This document shows, in pieces, positions 11,171 to 21,136 of a DNA stretch of 64,000 bases (its first letter is position 1; every line of letters starts with the position of its first letter). Origin of the DNA: Salinivibrio sharmensis (lineage in GTDB: Bacteria > Pseudomonadota > Gammaproteobacteria > Enterobacterales > Vibrionaceae); contig NZ_MUFC01000011.1 in the NCBI RefSeq assembly GCF_001995985.1, positions 21,319-85,318 on the forward strand. The letters are read 5' to 3'. The position numbers were made by a program, and so were the translations under genes. The notes below the pieces were generated by a model. The model ran no database searches and was not told where the DNA came from. It saw only the letters and a list, made by a program, of their open reading frames with translations.

Positions 11171-12619
11171 ATGAGTCTGGAACAGGTCGAAGAAACCTTG
11201 CTGCGCCCGGCGGGCGTAAGTGAGTCGCAACTGCATGCGACGCTGGCGCACCTGAGTGGTCGCCAGATTGACTATGGCGATATTTTCTTCCAATCCACAT
11301 GGCACGAATCTTTAGCCTTGGAAGACAGCATCATTAAAGATGGTTCATTTAATATTGACCGCGGGATCGGAGTGAGAGCGATCAGCGGTGAAAAAACCGG
11401 ATTTGCTTACTCAGATCAGCTCACCCCGGACGCCTTGATGCAAAGTGCCACCGCAGCACGCGGTATTGCCCCGGCTGGTGGGCATGGCAAAGTGAGTGCT
11501 TTTTCAGCGGTACAGGCAAAGCCGTATTATGGCCCGACGGATCCGCTTGCGAGTTTAACGCGCGAGCAAAAGATCGCCCTACTCAAAGAAATAGACAGCT
11601 ACATCCGTGCCAAAGAGCCTCGAGTGAAAGAGGTGAATGCCAGCTTGAATGGCCTTTATGAGCAAGTGCTGGTGGCTGCCACTGATGGCACTTATGGCGC
11701 CGATATTCGCCCATTGGTTCGCTTGTCTGTCTCTGTGTTGGTTGAACAAGATGGACGCCGCGAGCGTGGCAGCGCGGGGGGCGGTGGCCGTTATGGCTAT
11801 GACGTCTTCTTGCAAGAGGACGCGGGTAAGTCACGCGCGCTGCAATTTGCCGATGAAGCGATTCGTTTAGCACTGGTCAACCTGCGCGCCGAAGCGGCAC
11901 CGGCCGGCACCATGCCCGTGGTACTGGGTGCGGGTTGGCCGGGCGTACTCTTACATGAAGCGGTGGGCCATGGCCTTGAAGGGGACTTTAACCGTAAAGA
12001 GTCTTCGGTGTTTACCGGTAGCCTTGGCGAACAGGTAACCTCCTCGCTGTGCACCATCGTCGATGATGGCACCATGAATGATCGTCGCGGCTCACTGAGT
12101 ATCGATGATGAAGGGGTCCCGGGTCAGTACAACGTGCTAATCGAAAACGGGGTGCTCAAAGGCTATATGCAAGACAAGCACAATGCCAGTTTGATGGGCG
12201 TCGCGCCCACTGGCAATGGCCGTCGTGAGTCGTATGCACACCTTCCGATGCCGCGGATGACCAACACTTACATGCTCGGCGGTCAAAGCTCGCCAGCGTC
12301 GATGATTGCGAGTGTGGAGCGTGGCTTATACGCGCCAAACTTTGGCGGTGGTCAAGTCGATATCACCTCAGGCAAGTTTGTTTTCTCCACCTCGGAAGCG
12401 TATTTAATTGAGAACGGTGAAATCACCACGCCAGTGAAAGGCGCGACCTTAATTGGCAGCGGCATTGAAGCGATGCAGCAAGTCTCTATGGTCGGGAATG
12501 ATTTAGCCATTGACCCAGGTGTGGGGGTGTGTGGCAAAGCGGGACAGAGTGTCCCTGTCGGGGTTGGACAGCCGACATTGAAGCTGGATGCGATGACAGT
12601 CGGCGGGACTGAATCGTAA
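11171..12619 (+). CDS. tldD: Metalloprotease subunit TldD
   Basis: 482-aa zinc metalloprotease that pairs with PmbA/TldE to degrade unfolded peptides, mature microcin B17 and degrade the CcdA antitoxin. The HExxxH site is in [17 protein letters not shown], and the conserved glycine-rich RNTYMLGG-type segment follows ([11 protein letters not shown]). Full length. Its partner pmbA is at 13311, with yjgA between them on the other strand. Confidence 0.97.
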   Translation: MSLEQVEETLLRPAGVSESQLHATLAHLSGRQIDYGDIFFQSTWHESLALEDSIIKDGSFNIDRGIGVRAISGEKTGFAYSDQLTPDALMQSATAARGIAPAGGHGKVSAFSAVQAKPYYGPTDPLASLTREQKIALLKEIDSYIRAKEPRVKEVNASLNGLYEQVLVAATDGTYGADIRPLVRLSVSVLVEQDGRRERGSAGGGGRYGYDVFLQEDAGKSRALQFADEAIRLALVNLRAEAAPAGTMPVVLGAGWPGVLLHEAVGHGLEGDFNRKESSVFTGSLGEQVTSSLCTIVDDGTMNDRRGSLSIDDEGVPGQYNVLIENGVLKGYMQDKHNASLMGVAPTGNGRRESYAHLPMPRMTNTYMLGGQSSPASMIASVERGLYAPNFGGGQVDITSGKFVFSTSEAYLIENGEITTPVKGATLIGSGIEAMQQVSMVGNDLAIDPGVGVCGKAGQSVPVGVGQPTLKLDAMTVGGTES

Positions 12620-12625
12620 TCAAGG

Positions 12626-12648
12626 ACGCCAGTGCGAGGCACTGGCGT
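12626..12648. terminator. Terminator hairpin between convergent tldD and yjgA
   Basis: Perfect 10-bp stem ACGCCAGTGC/GCACTGGCGT with a GAG loop, just after the tldD stop and before the yjgA stop on the opposite strand. Short T-run on the + strand only. Confidence 0.7.
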
Positions 12649-12654
12649 TTGATG

Positions 12655-13188
12655 TTATAAGCTTTGGTCGTAAAAGCTTTTGAGATACTGGAAAATCTCG
12701 CGGTAGGCCTTGGGCGGCTTACTTTGCTGCTGCTCTTTTTTGGCCTGGCGCGCCAACTGGCGTAAGCGTTGACGATCGGCATCAGGGTACTGCAAAAGCA
12801 CATCGCTGATCGCACTGTCGCCTTGGTCAATAATGCGGTCACGGAGTTGCTCAAGCTTGTGGAGCTCAACCGTTTGCTGCGCGTGCTTGTTTTGCAACTT
12901 ATCAAGCGCAGCTTGAATCGGTTCAGGATCGCGAGAGCGCATTAGCTTGCCAACATATTGCAGTTGACGGCGGCGCGCTTCGTTTTTCAAGCGTTGTGCG
13001 TCGGTAATTGCGCTGAGCAAGTCATCGTCGAGCGGGAATTTTTCTAACACGGCTGGTTTAAGTTTGACCAGTGCTTCGCCAAGTTCTTGCAAGGCAAGCA
13101 TATCGCGTTTCATCTCGGACTTGCTGACCCAGATGATCTCTTCCTCTTCCTCCCAGGGAGCGGGTTTATTTTTACGGCCCATGTTCAA
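12655..13188 (-). CDS. darP: DarP/YjgA, DUF615 ribosome assembly factor
   Basis: 177-aa DUF615 protein. The acidic N-terminus and [24 protein letters not shown] signature, with a basic helical C-terminal half, fit YjgA. YjgA (DarP) associates with late 50S precursors in E. coli and helps build the peptidyl transferase centre. It lies between tldD and pmbA, divergent from pmbA, as is common in gammaproteobacteria. Confidence 0.94.
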   Translation of the reverse strand: MNMGRKNKPAPWEEEEEIIWVSKSEMKRDMLALQELGEALVKLKPAVLEKFPLDDDLLSAITDAQRLKNEARRRQLQYVGKLMRSRDPEPIQAALDKLQNKHAQQTVELHKLEQLRDRIIDQGDSAISDVLLQYPDADRQRLRQLARQAKKEQQQSKPPKAYREIFQYLKSFYDQSL

Positions 13189-13310
13189 CCTCAGTGAGAA
13201 TGTGCAATGACACGTATGTTAACAAGAAACGCGCCCAAACGCGGGCTTTTTTATAATAGGCTCGCACCGCGACGTGTGTCGAACTTGAATGCGAATCAAA
13301 AAGGTCAACT

Positions 13311-14651
13311 ATGAGTGTGAAACAACAAGTCGCCGAGCAAGAACAGCAACTTCGTCAAGCTGTCAGCCGTGCGCTCGACATGGCATCGGCCAAGAGTGAC
13401 CAGGCGGAAGTGGCGATTACCAAAAGTACCGGCATCAGCGTGAGCTCGCGAATGGGCGAAGTTGAGAACGTAGAGTTCAATCAAGATGGTGCGCTTGGGA
13501 TCACCGTTTACCGGGATCAGCGAAAAGGCAGTGCATCGACCACCGATTTGTCGGAAAGCGCGATCGCGAAAACGGTCGAGGCGGCGCTTGAGATTGCAAG
13601 CTATACTTCGCCAGATCCTTTCGGCGGTCCAGCGCCCAAAGCGCTCATGGCATTTGACTACCCCGACTTGGACTTGTTCTACCCCGATGAACCTGAGCCA
13701 GATGCTGCCGCCGCCTTGGCGATTGAAGCCGAGCAAGCGGCACTGAACCATGACAGCCGAATCAAGTTCAGTGATGGTGCCAGTTATGACAGCCACTATG
13801 GGGTGCGTGTCTATGGCAGCAGCCATGGCATGCTCGGCAGTTACCCGTCAAGCCGCCAAGCGTTAAGCTGCTCAGTGATAGCGGAGAGTGACGCGGGGAT
13901 GGAGCGTGACATGAGCTACACAGTGGCACGAGACAAAGCGGATTTATGGACACCTGCTTTTGTAGGCGTCGAAGCGGCCAAACACGCTGTGGCGCGCCTT
14001 AACCCACGCAGTGTCTCGACGTGCCAAGTGCCGGTGATGTTCGACCGCAGTGTGGCGACCGGGCTGTTTGGTCATTTGGTGATGGCGATCAGTGGCTCAG
14101 CCCTTTACCGCAAGTCCTCTTTCTTGCTCGATAAGAAAGGCGAGCAGATCTTCCCAGATTGGCTCACCATCAATGAGCTGCCTCATGTGCTAAAAGGCTC
14201 CGCCAGCGCGCCTTTTGATAGCGAAGGGGTGATCACGCAAGACAGGCGTATCATTGAAAAGGGTGTACTAAACACGTATCTCGCCACCAGTTATGCCGCG
14301 CGTAAGCTGGGCATGGAACCAACCGGTCATGCTGGCGGCATTCACAACTGGTACGTTAGCCACACCGGCCAAGATGCCGATGTCATGCTAAAAACCTTAG
14401 GCACGGGATTATTGGTGACTGAGTTGATGGGACAAGGGGTGAACCCAGTGACTGGGGATTACTCACGGGGTGCGGCAGGCTTTTGGGTGGAAAACGGTGA
14501 GGTCCAATACCCAGTGAGTGGCATCACCATTGCCGGTAATCTCAACGAGATGTTCGCTAACATTGTGGCGATTGGCACTGACATCGAGACGCGCAGCCAA
14601 ATTCAAACCGGCTCAGTGATCATTGATGCGATGAAAGTCGCGGGGGAGTAA
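13311..14651 (+). CDS. pmbA: Metalloprotease subunit PmbA (TldE)
   Basis: 446-aa partner of TldD. It lacks the HExxxH zinc site, as expected for TldE, and keeps the family segments [29 protein letters not shown] and [25 protein letters not shown]. The ATG start is preceded by a short AAAAAGGTC Shine-Dalgarno. Confidence 0.96.
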   Translation: MSVKQQVAEQEQQLRQAVSRALDMASAKSDQAEVAITKSTGISVSSRMGEVENVEFNQDGALGITVYRDQRKGSASTTDLSESAIAKTVEAALEIASYTSPDPFGGPAPKALMAFDYPDLDLFYPDEPEPDAAAALAIEAEQAALNHDSRIKFSDGASYDSHYGVRVYGSSHGMLGSYPSSRQALSCSVIAESDAGMERDMSYTVARDKADLWTPAFVGVEAAKHAVARLNPRSVSTCQVPVMFDRSVATGLFGHLVMAISGSALYRKSSFLLDKKGEQIFPDWLTINELPHVLKGSASAPFDSEGVITQDRRIIEKGVLNTYLATSYAARKLGMEPTGHAGGIHNWYVSHTGQDADVMLKTLGTGLLVTELMGQGVNPVTGDYSRGAAGFWVENGEVQYPVSGITIAGNLNEMFANIVAIGTDIETRSQIQTGSVIIDAMKVAGE

Positions 14652-14684
14652 CGCTTAGGTCGCTAATCTCCCTCAGTGTGAGAT

Positions 14685-14718
14685 CACCAAGCACGTCTAT
14701 CGTGCTTGGTGTTTTTTT
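14685..14718 (+). terminator. Strong intrinsic terminator after pmbA
   Basis: Perfect 11-bp stem CACCAAGCACG/CGTGCTTGGTG with loop TCTAT, followed by seven T. It separates convergent pmbA and uppP and ends just before the uppP stop. Confidence 0.9.
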
Positions 14719-15514
14719 ATCCGGCGATAAATGCCAGTAATAGCACACCCAATACCAAGCGATAGATCACGAAGGGTAACATGCCCACCCGTGTCACCAG
14801 CTTTAAAAAGGCGTGAATACACGCGTAAGCGCTGATAAACGACACCAATAGGCCGACACCAATCGCGTCCATGGCCACCGGTTCTGGGCTGGTCGCTAAT
14901 TGTAGCCCCAGGTAGGAGCCGGCGAGGGTGATGATAGGAATTGACATTAAAAACGAAAACCGTGCCGCGGCTTCGCGCGTGTAACCGAGCATTAATGCCG
15001 CGGTAATGGTAGCACCCGATCGCGACGTACCAGGAATTAATGCAAGAGCTTGTGCCAGCCCGATCAACACCGCGCGGTAAGGGGTGGTTCGATACTCATC
15101 GCACGTCTGTGTCGCGTTGCGATCGGCCCACCACAATAAGCCACCAAAAATCAGAGTCGTTGCCGCAATCACCCAGGCAGCGCGCAGATAAAGCTCGATC
15201 ACGTCTTTTAAAAACAAACCGGCGACACACGCTGGGATAGTGGCCAAGACGATCATCCATGCCAATTGACTATCCGAGCTGTGCTCACCTTTAAGCGAGG
15301 CGAAAAAGGCTTTGAGGAGATTCCACACTTCACGGCGAAAATACCCCACCACCGCGGCCAGTGTGCCGACGTGTACAGCAACATCAAAGGCAAGGCCCTG
15401 ATCGGCCCAGCCAAAAAGCTGTGAAGGCAGAATAAGGTGCGCGGAGCTGGAAATAGGAAGAAACTCGGTTAACCCTTGAATCAAGGCCAAAAAAAAGGCT
15501 TCAAAGAGGCTCAT
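14717..15514 (-). CDS. uppP: Undecaprenyl-diphosphatase UppP (BacA)
   Basis: 265-aa polytopic membrane enzyme that dephosphorylates undecaprenyl diphosphate to recycle the wall-lipid carrier. The two BacA signatures are present: [15 protein letters not shown] near the N-terminus and [17 protein letters not shown] in the middle. Downstream of folB-folK on the same strand, 5 nt after folK. Confidence 0.97.
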   Translation of the reverse strand: MSLFEAFFLALIQGLTEFLPISSSAHLILPSQLFGWADQGLAFDVAVHVGTLAAVVGYFRREVWNLLKAFFASLKGEHSSDSQLAWMIVLATIPACVAGLFLKDVIELYLRAAWVIAATTLIFGGLLWWADRNATQTCDEYRTTPYRAVLIGLAQALALIPGTSRSGATITAALMLGYTREAAARFSFLMSIPIITLAGSYLGLQLATSPEPVAMDAIGVGLLVSFISAYACIHAFLKLVTRVGMLPFVIYRLVLGVLLLAFIAG

Positions 15515-15519
15515 GGTGC

Positions 15520-16017
15520 TTAAATATCCTTCAAATAAGTCGGCGTCTCAATCGGCCACAGTGGTTGGTCTTGGTCAAAGGCCTGCCAAAGCTGGGCGAA
15601 GGTACGGCCATCGCCAGGAATGACTTGGTCAGGGCAGAGCTCGGCGAGTGGCCAAAGGGTAAAGGCAAATTTGTAGATATCGTCTCGAGGCAACATCGGC
15701 CCTTTGGCTTGGCAGTGTTCGCCAAACGTGAGTAAATCGATGTCAATGGTGCGATCGCGACATTTAGGATCGTTGCGCTCTCGGCCTTGTTGCGACTCAA
15801 CCTCACGAACGGCTTGCCAAAAGTCGTGTAACGGAAGCGAGGTGTGAAGTTCGGCAATCAGGTTATAAAAGTTGGGGCCGTCGAATCCCACCGGTTCGGC
15901 TTCAAAAATGCGAGAAAAGCGACAGTGTGGGTCGAGCTGACGCAATGCTTTAACGGCTTGTTCGATATGACGATCTCGCTCAATGTTAGAGCCGATACTG
16001 AGTAATGCTTGTGTCAC
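15520..16017 (-). CDS. folK: 2-amino-4-hydroxy-6-hydroxymethyldihydropteridine pyrophosphokinase (FolK)
   Basis: 165-aa HPPK of folate synthesis, which pyrophosphorylates hydroxymethyl-dihydropterin. The HPPK signature [13 protein letters not shown] with its metal-binding Asp pair is clear, as is the N-terminal [11 protein letters not shown]. The start overlaps the folB stop by 4 nt, so the two are translationally coupled and act in consecutive steps. Confidence 0.95.
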   Translation of the reverse strand: MTQALLSIGSNIERDRHIEQAVKALRQLDPHCRFSRIFEAEPVGFDGPNFYNLIAELHTSLPLHDFWQAVREVESQQGRERNDPKCRDRTIDIDLLTFGEHCQAKGPMLPRDDIYKFAFTLWPLAELCPDQVIPGDGRTFAQLWQAFDQDQPLWPIETPTYLKDI

Positions 16018-16367
16018 CGTGTGCCTCGCTCTATGACTACACCGACATTTTTGGCCTGAGCGACCGCGCCTGGTTTCGCCACCCGTACTTTAATCCAACG
16101 GACGCCAAACTGGGTTTGAATTAAGTGGGCAACTTCTTCCGCCACCCGCTCGATTAACGCACAGCGGCTGGTTTGTACATGGGCGATAACCGCCTCACTG
16201 ATACTGGCATAATCAAGCGCCAGTGCCACGTCATCTTGCTGGGCGGCGGGTTGATTATCGTGTGCCATTTCAATATCGAACACCAGCTTTTGCTGGATGG
16301 TCTGTTCCCAATCGTAGACACCGATAGTGGTGTACACGTCGAGTTGTTCTATGAATACGGAATCCAT
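16014..16367 (-). CDS. folB: Dihydroneopterin aldolase FolB
   Basis: 117-aa FolB, converting dihydroneopterin to hydroxymethyl-dihydropterin and glycolaldehyde. The family pattern FIEQLDVYTTIGVYDWEQ is at the N-terminus, and the catalytic Lys lies near KVRVAKPGAV at the C-terminus. First gene of folB-folK-uppP, divergent from plsY. Confidence 0.95.
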   Translation of the reverse strand: MDSVFIEQLDVYTTIGVYDWEQTIQQKLVFDIEMAHDNQPAAQQDDVALALDYASISEAVIAHVQTSRCALIERVAEEVAHLIQTQFGVRWIKVRVAKPGAVAQAKNVGVVIERGTR

Positions 16368-16537
16368 GTTTTTTCACACTCCGTGACAGGTCGGATACCA
16401 CTGTGGTAAGAAAGTTCGTATTATTGGACGAGTTCATTGACAGATGGATACGCAATGCGTTCCGATCCATGATAGGTTTATCGATGAACGTCGGCGCACT
16501 ATAGCAACGAATGCGGCACAAACTCTAGGGATTTCAC

Positions 16538-17137
16538 ATGACTGCACTGGCCATTGCCATCATCATCGCTGCCTATTTACTTGGCTCTGTGTCCAGTGCC
16601 GTATTGGTATGCCGCGCGTGTGGCTTGCCGGACCCCAGAGATCAAGGGTCTAAAAACCCAGGAGCCACCAACGTTTACCGGCTCGGTGGCCGGTTTGCGG
16701 CGGCTTTGGTGCTGTTGTGTGACATGCTGAAAGGTACCATCCCTGTATGGCTTAGCTATTTGATAGGGATTAACCCCTTCTTGCTTGGTTTAATCGCCAT
16801 AGCGGCCTGCCTGGGTCATATTTATCCTGTTTTTTTTCACTTTCGTGGTGGCAAAGGCGTGGCGACTGCGCTTGGCGCGATGGCGCCGATTGGTTTGAGC
16901 TTAACTGGCCTGCTGGTGGCAACCTGGGGACTGGTGCTTGTGTTGACAGGCTACTCGTCACTTAGTGCCATCGTCACCGCGATCGTCGCCCCGCTATTTA
17001 CCTGGTGGATCAAGCCGCAATTTACTATGCCAGTTGCCATGCTTTCGTGTTTGATTTTGTTTCGTCACTACGACAATATCCGGCGCTTGCTGGATGGCGA
17101 CGAAAAACCTGTGCTTCTTGGTTGGTGGCGACGCTAG
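16538..17137 (+). CDS. plsY: Glycerol-3-phosphate acyltransferase PlsY
   Basis: 199-aa inner-membrane enzyme that moves an acyl group from acyl-phosphate to glycerol-3-phosphate, the first step of phospholipid synthesis. The motifs [18 protein letters not shown] and [13 protein letters not shown] are all present among about five membrane segments. Divergent from folB, as in many gammaproteobacteria. Confidence 0.97.
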   Translation: MTALAIAIIIAAYLLGSVSSAVLVCRACGLPDPRDQGSKNPGATNVYRLGGRFAAALVLLCDMLKGTIPVWLSYLIGINPFLLGLIAIAACLGHIYPVFFHFRGGKGVATALGAMAPIGLSLTGLLVATWGLVLVLTGYSSLSAIVTAIVAPLFTWWIKPQFTMPVAMLSCLILFRHYDNIRRLLDGDEKPVLLGWWRR

Positions 17138-17201
17138 CGGTCGTAACATGAACTGATGGTGACCTGAGCGACAGGTTACAGGTTGGCGGGTTAGCCGAAA
17201 A

Positions 17202-17228
17202 AAGGCAGCGTTAAGGCTGCCTTCTTTC
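17202..17228. terminator. Terminator between convergent plsY and tsaD
   Basis: 8-bp stem AAGGCAGC/GCTGCCTT with a 6-nt loop, flanked by an A-run before and a T-rich stretch after, so it could serve both strands. Confidence 0.75.
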
Positions 17229-17250
17229 TGTCTGTGTGGTGTGCTGGTGG

Positions 17251-18276
17251 TTAGGCGTCGGGCTCTACCGCGGCCAGGGTGTCGAGAGGCCAACGTGGCT
17301 GCGCTTTTACACCCAACCCCATATGCTCGCCGTTTTTAAGCCGCTGCATCCCCGCATAAGCGATCATCGCGCCATTATCGGTACAAAACTCAGGGCGAGG
17401 ATAGAACACATCGCCGCCGCGCTTTTGCGTCAGCGCCTCCAGCTTTTCCCGTAAATGACGGTTGGCACTCACGCCGCCAGCGACCACTAAGCGATTCAGG
17501 CCGCATTGGTCGAGTGCTCGCTTACATTTGATAGCTAAGGTATCGACCACGGCGTCTTGAAACGCATAGGCAATATCGGCGCGTGTTTGCTCGTCGGTGT
17601 CATTGGCGGCAATGGTATTGGCAGCAAAGGTTTTTAAGCCTGAGAAGCTAAAGTCTAAACCGGGACGGTCGGTCATCGGGCGTGGGAAGGTAAAACGCCC
17701 ATGGGTGCCGTTTTCTGCCAATTTAGACAGCAAGGGGCCACCGGGATAATCGAGATTCATCAGTTTAGCTGTTTTATCAAAGGCTTCGCCGGCGGCATCG
17801 TCAATTGACTCACCAAGAATGCGATACTGACCAATCCCTTTCACTTCGACCAACTGTGTGTGTCCGCCAGAGACCAACAAGGCAATAAACGGGAAGGGGG
17901 GAGGGTTATCTTCTAGCATCGGGGCGAGCAGGTGACCTTCCATATGATGAACGCCCACGGCGGGGACTTGCCAGGCATAGGCCAGGCTTCGACCAATGGT
18001 TGATCCCACAAGCAGGGCACCGACCAACCCCGGGCCAGCGGTATAGGCAATACCGTCAATCTGTTCGGGGGTGAGGTTGGCTTCTGCCATGACCTCTTTA
18101 ATCAGCGGCAAGGTTTTCTTAACATGATCACGCGAGGCAAGTTCAGGCACCACGCCACCATAATCGGCGTGAAGCTTAACTTGGCTGTAAAGTTTATGTG
18201 ACAAAAGGCCTGCGTGGTCGTCGTAGATGGCGACGCCGGTTTCGTCACAAGATGTCTCTATGCCTAGAATGCGCAT
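17251..18276 (-). CDS. tsaD: tRNA threonylcarbamoyladenosine transferase subunit TsaD
   Basis: 341-aa ASKHA-fold protein that transfers threonylcarbamoyl to A37 of ANN-decoding tRNAs, with TsaB and TsaE. The metal-binding motif [10 protein letters not shown], the N-terminal [12 protein letters not shown] and [13 protein letters not shown] are present. ATG 18276 is preferred over 18279 because GAGG then sits 5 nt upstream instead of 2. Divergent from rpsU, the usual arrangement. Confidence 0.97.
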   Translation of the reverse strand: MRILGIETSCDETGVAIYDDHAGLLSHKLYSQVKLHADYGGVVPELASRDHVKKTLPLIKEVMAEANLTPEQIDGIAYTAGPGLVGALLVGSTIGRSLAYAWQVPAVGVHHMEGHLLAPMLEDNPPPFPFIALLVSGGHTQLVEVKGIGQYRILGESIDDAAGEAFDKTAKLMNLDYPGGPLLSKLAENGTHGRFTFPRPMTDRPGLDFSFSGLKTFAANTIAANDTDEQTRADIAYAFQDAVVDTLAIKCKRALDQCGLNRLVVAGGVSANRHLREKLEALTQKRGGDVFYPRPEFCTDNGAMIAYAGMQRLKNGEHMGLGVKAQPRWPLDTLAAVEPDA

Positions 18277-18422
18277 CATAACCTCAGAATAACAGCCGAT
18301 AGAGTAAGCGCTTAAGGCTATTGGCTACGTAGCGTAGCGGCCCAAAGCGAAGAAGACAGTGTCAGCGCAGGCTGACCGTGCGCGCAATCTTACATGGCTT
18401 AGAAGTAATTCGCCAGATGCGC

Positions 18423-18452
18423 TTTACAATCGCCCCCTATTCGGATTAGAAT
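18423..18452 (+). promoter_or_regulatory. Sigma-70 promoter of the rpsU-yqeY-dnaG-rpoD operon
   Basis: TTTACA at 18423-18428 and TAGAAT at 18447-18452 with an 18-bp spacer. The predicted transcript starts near 18459, about 67 nt before rpsU. Confidence 0.6.
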
Positions 18453-18525
18453 TTCGCACCATTTTTAATCAAGGCTGGCCAATTGTTCGCCAGCAGTAAC
18501 TGACAACCCCCGAGGTGAAAGGCAC

Positions 18526-18741
18526 ATGCCAGTAGTTAAAGTACGTGAAAACGAACCATTTGACGTAGCACTGCGTCGCTTCAAGCGCTCTTGTGAAAAA
18601 GCAGGTATTCTTTCTGAAGTTCGCCGTCGCGAGCATTTTGAAAAGCCAACTACCGTTCGCAAACGCGCTAAAGCCGCTGCTCAAAAACGTCACCTGAAGA
18701 AGTTGGCACGCGAAAACCAACGTCGCGTACGTCTGTACTAA
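18526..18741 (+). CDS. rpsU: 30S ribosomal protein S21
   Basis: 71-aa S21, nearly invariant in gammaproteobacteria ([20 protein letters not shown], basic C-terminus). It helps mRNA binding on the small subunit. First gene of the macromolecular synthesis operon; the Shine-Dalgarno GAGG lies about 10 nt before ATG. Confidence 0.99.
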   Translation: MPVVKVRENEPFDVALRRFKRSCEKAGILSEVRRREHFEKPTTVRKRAKAAAQKRHLKKLARENQRRVRLY

Positions 18742-18765
18742 TAAAGACAGATTCAGGAAGGTGCT

Positions 18766-19209
18766 ATGGAATTGCTTGAACGTCTAAAAGACGCCCAGAA
18801 AACGGCGATGAAACAAAAAGACAAGGCGCGTCTAGGGACGCTTCGCCTTGTTATGGCAGCCATTAAGCAGCAAGAAGTGGATACCCGTCAGTCGCTGAGC
18901 GATGACGAGATCCTGGCTGTGCTGACCAAAAATGTGAAGCAGCGCCGTGATTCCGTAGCCCAGTACCAAGCAGCCGGTCGCGATGATCTAGCCGAGACAG
19001 AGCTTGCCGAGATTGCGGTGATAGAAGAATTTCTACCCCAACCTCTAAGCGATGACGAGGTCGATGCATTGGTGAAAGCAGCGGTTGAAAAAGCCGGTGC
19101 ATCGTCAATGCAAGACATGGGCAAAGTGATGGGGGTATTAAAACCCCAAGTTCAAGGCCGTGCTGATATGGGGAAAGTAAGCCAGCGTGTCAAAGCACGC
19201 CTAGGCTAA
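18766..19209 (+). CDS. GatB/YqeY domain protein
   Basis: 147-aa YqeY-family protein (MELLERLKDAQKTAMKQKDK, then MGKVMGVLKPQVQGRADMGKVSQRVKARLG). The domain resembles the tail domain of the GatB amidotransferase subunit and is thought to bind tRNA; its cellular role is not settled. It is inserted between rpsU and dnaG, as in Vibrio and Pseudomonas and unlike E. coli. Confidence 0.93.
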   Translation: MELLERLKDAQKTAMKQKDKARLGTLRLVMAAIKQQEVDTRQSLSDDEILAVLTKNVKQRRDSVAQYQAAGRDDLAETELAEIAVIEEFLPQPLSDDEVDALVKAAVEKAGASSMQDMGKVMGVLKPQVQGRADMGKVSQRVKARLG

Positions 19210-19291
19210 GGTTTCCTCGCTTTAGAACAAGCCGTGCTTTCCTATTTGGACGGCGCGGCTTGTTTGCTTCTCTCCCTATAAATTTCAGGTT

Positions 19292-21043
19292 ATGGCAGGC
19301 AGAATCCCGCGCGCATTCATTGATGACTTGCTTTCACGTCTCGACATCGTTGAGATCATTGATGCACGGGTCAAGCTTAAGAAAAAAGGCAAAAACTATA
19401 GCGCCTGTTGCCCTTTCCATAACGAAAAAACACCCTCATTCAGTGTGAGCCAAGACAAGCAGTTTTATCACTGCTTCGGATGTGGTGTGCACGGCAACGC
19501 CATCGATTTTGTGATGGAGTTTGAGCGACTCGAATTTCCTGATGCCATCGAGGAGCTGGCCAGCACGCTTGGCTTAGAGGTACCTCGTGAACAAACGGGG
19601 GGCGGTCAAGCACGCCCGAGTATGCCCAGTGATGACAAGCGTCAGATCTACGAGATGATGGAAGCCATTGCTCGTACCTACAGTGGCGAATTACGCACTG
19701 AAGCCGGGCAAGTGGCTATCGACTATCTCAAGCAACGCGGCCTGTCCGGAGAAGTGGTAAAACAGTTTGGTATTGGCTTTGTGCCAGATAAATGGGACAC
19801 CATTAAACGCCGCTTTGGTCGCAATCAGGCTGATCTGCGCCAGTTATTGACCGCGGGTATGCTGATTGAGAACGATAACGGTCATAGCTACGACAGATTC
19901 CGTGGCCGCGTGATGTTCCCCATCCGTGATCGCCGTGGGCGAGTGATTGGTTTTGGCGGACGCGTATTAGGTGATGGCACACCCAAATACCTCAACTCAC
20001 CAGAAACGCCGATTTTCCATAAAGGGCGTGAACTATACGGCTTGTATGAGGTGATGCAACGTTATCGCCACCCAGAGCGTATACTCGTGGTAGAGGGATA
20101 CATGGACGTGGTCGCGTTGGCGCAATTTGGCGTGGATTATGCTGTGGCCTCCTTGGGGACCTCGACCACAGGCGAACACATTCAAACCCTTTTCCGTCAA
20201 ACCGGTACTATACTGTGTTGCTACGACGGCGATAGAGCAGGGCGTGATGCCGCTTGGCGGGCGATGGAACAGGCCTTGCCCTATATTCATGATGGCCGCC
20301 AATTAAAATTTATGTTTTTGCCCGACGGTGACGATCCTGACTCGATCATTCGCCAAGAAGGCAAAGAAGGCTTTGAGCAGCGGCTGGGCGAGGCACAAAG
20401 TCTATCGACCTTTATGTTTAATACCTTGCTCAAGCAGGTGGATACCAGTAGCCAAGAGGGCAAAGCCAAACTGGCCAACTTGGCAGTGCCACTGATTGAA
20501 AAAGTGCCGGGTGATACGCTCCGTCTTTATTTGCGTAATACCTTAGGGCAGAAGCTCGGGATTATGGATGACCATCAGCTGGATACCTTGATTCGTCGTC
20601 AGGGGCAGCCGGTGAAGGTCCATGGCCAGCCAGATATCAAGCGTACGCCGATGCGTGAGGTGATTGCTCTGTTAGTGCAATACCCCAAACTCGGCCAAGA
20701 AGTGCCGCCGTTACCCTCGGCCGACACCATTGATTTGCCTGGGTTAGCGCTGTTAAACCCGATCCTTGAGATCTGTCGACAGCGCCCCCATATCACTACC
20801 GGTCAGTTGCTAGAGCACTGGCGGGGAACCAAGCAAGAAGCCTTGCTAGCCCGTTTGGCTGGCTGGGATCTTCATGTTGACGATGAAAATGCGTCAGAAC
20901 TTTTTTGCGACTCACTGGATAAAATACTCGCCCAGTGTGTCGAACAACAAATAGCCAAGTTGCAAGCGAAGTCAAATACCGTCGGCTTATCAGTCGAAGA
21001 GAAGCGGGAACTGATGCTACTCATACAGAGCCAGTCCGTTTAG
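19292..21043 (+). CDS. dnaG: DNA primase
   Basis: 583-aa primase that makes RNA primers at the replication fork with DnaB. Domains in order: CHC2 zinc finger (residues about 39-65, CPFHNEKTPSF and YHCFGCGVHG), RNA polymerase core, TOPRIM (VVEGYMDVVAL and CCYDGDRAGRDA) and a DnaB-binding C-terminal domain. Start ATG 19292, giving MAGRIPRAFIDDLL. Confidence 0.98.
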   Translation: MAGRIPRAFIDDLLSRLDIVEIIDARVKLKKKGKNYSACCPFHNEKTPSFSVSQDKQFYHCFGCGVHGNAIDFVMEFERLEFPDAIEELASTLGLEVPREQTGGGQARPSMPSDDKRQIYEMMEAIARTYSGELRTEAGQVAIDYLKQRGLSGEVVKQFGIGFVPDKWDTIKRRFGRNQADLRQLLTAGMLIENDNGHSYDRFRGRVMFPIRDRRGRVIGFGGRVLGDGTPKYLNSPETPIFHKGRELYGLYEVMQRYRHPERILVVEGYMDVVALAQFGVDYAVASLGTSTTGEHIQTLFRQTGTILCCYDGDRAGRDAAWRAMEQALPYIHDGRQLKFMFLPDGDDPDSIIRQEGKEGFEQRLGEAQSLSTFMFNTLLKQVDTSSQEGKAKLANLAVPLIEKVPGDTLRLYLRNTLGQKLGIMDDHQLDTLIRRQGQPVKVHGQPDIKRTPMREVIALLVQYPKLGQEVPPLPSADTIDLPGLALLNPILEICRQRPHITTGQLLEHWRGTKQEALLARLAGWDLHVDDENASELFCDSLDKILAQCVEQQIAKLQAKSNTVGLSVEEKRELMLLIQSQSV

Positions 21044-21136
21044 AAAGTAGCCAGCAAAGGTGACATTTGTTAAAATTGGCGGTTTGCGTTTCCGCATACT
21101 AAATTCTTCACTCAGACCCGAAGTTGGATATCGTCT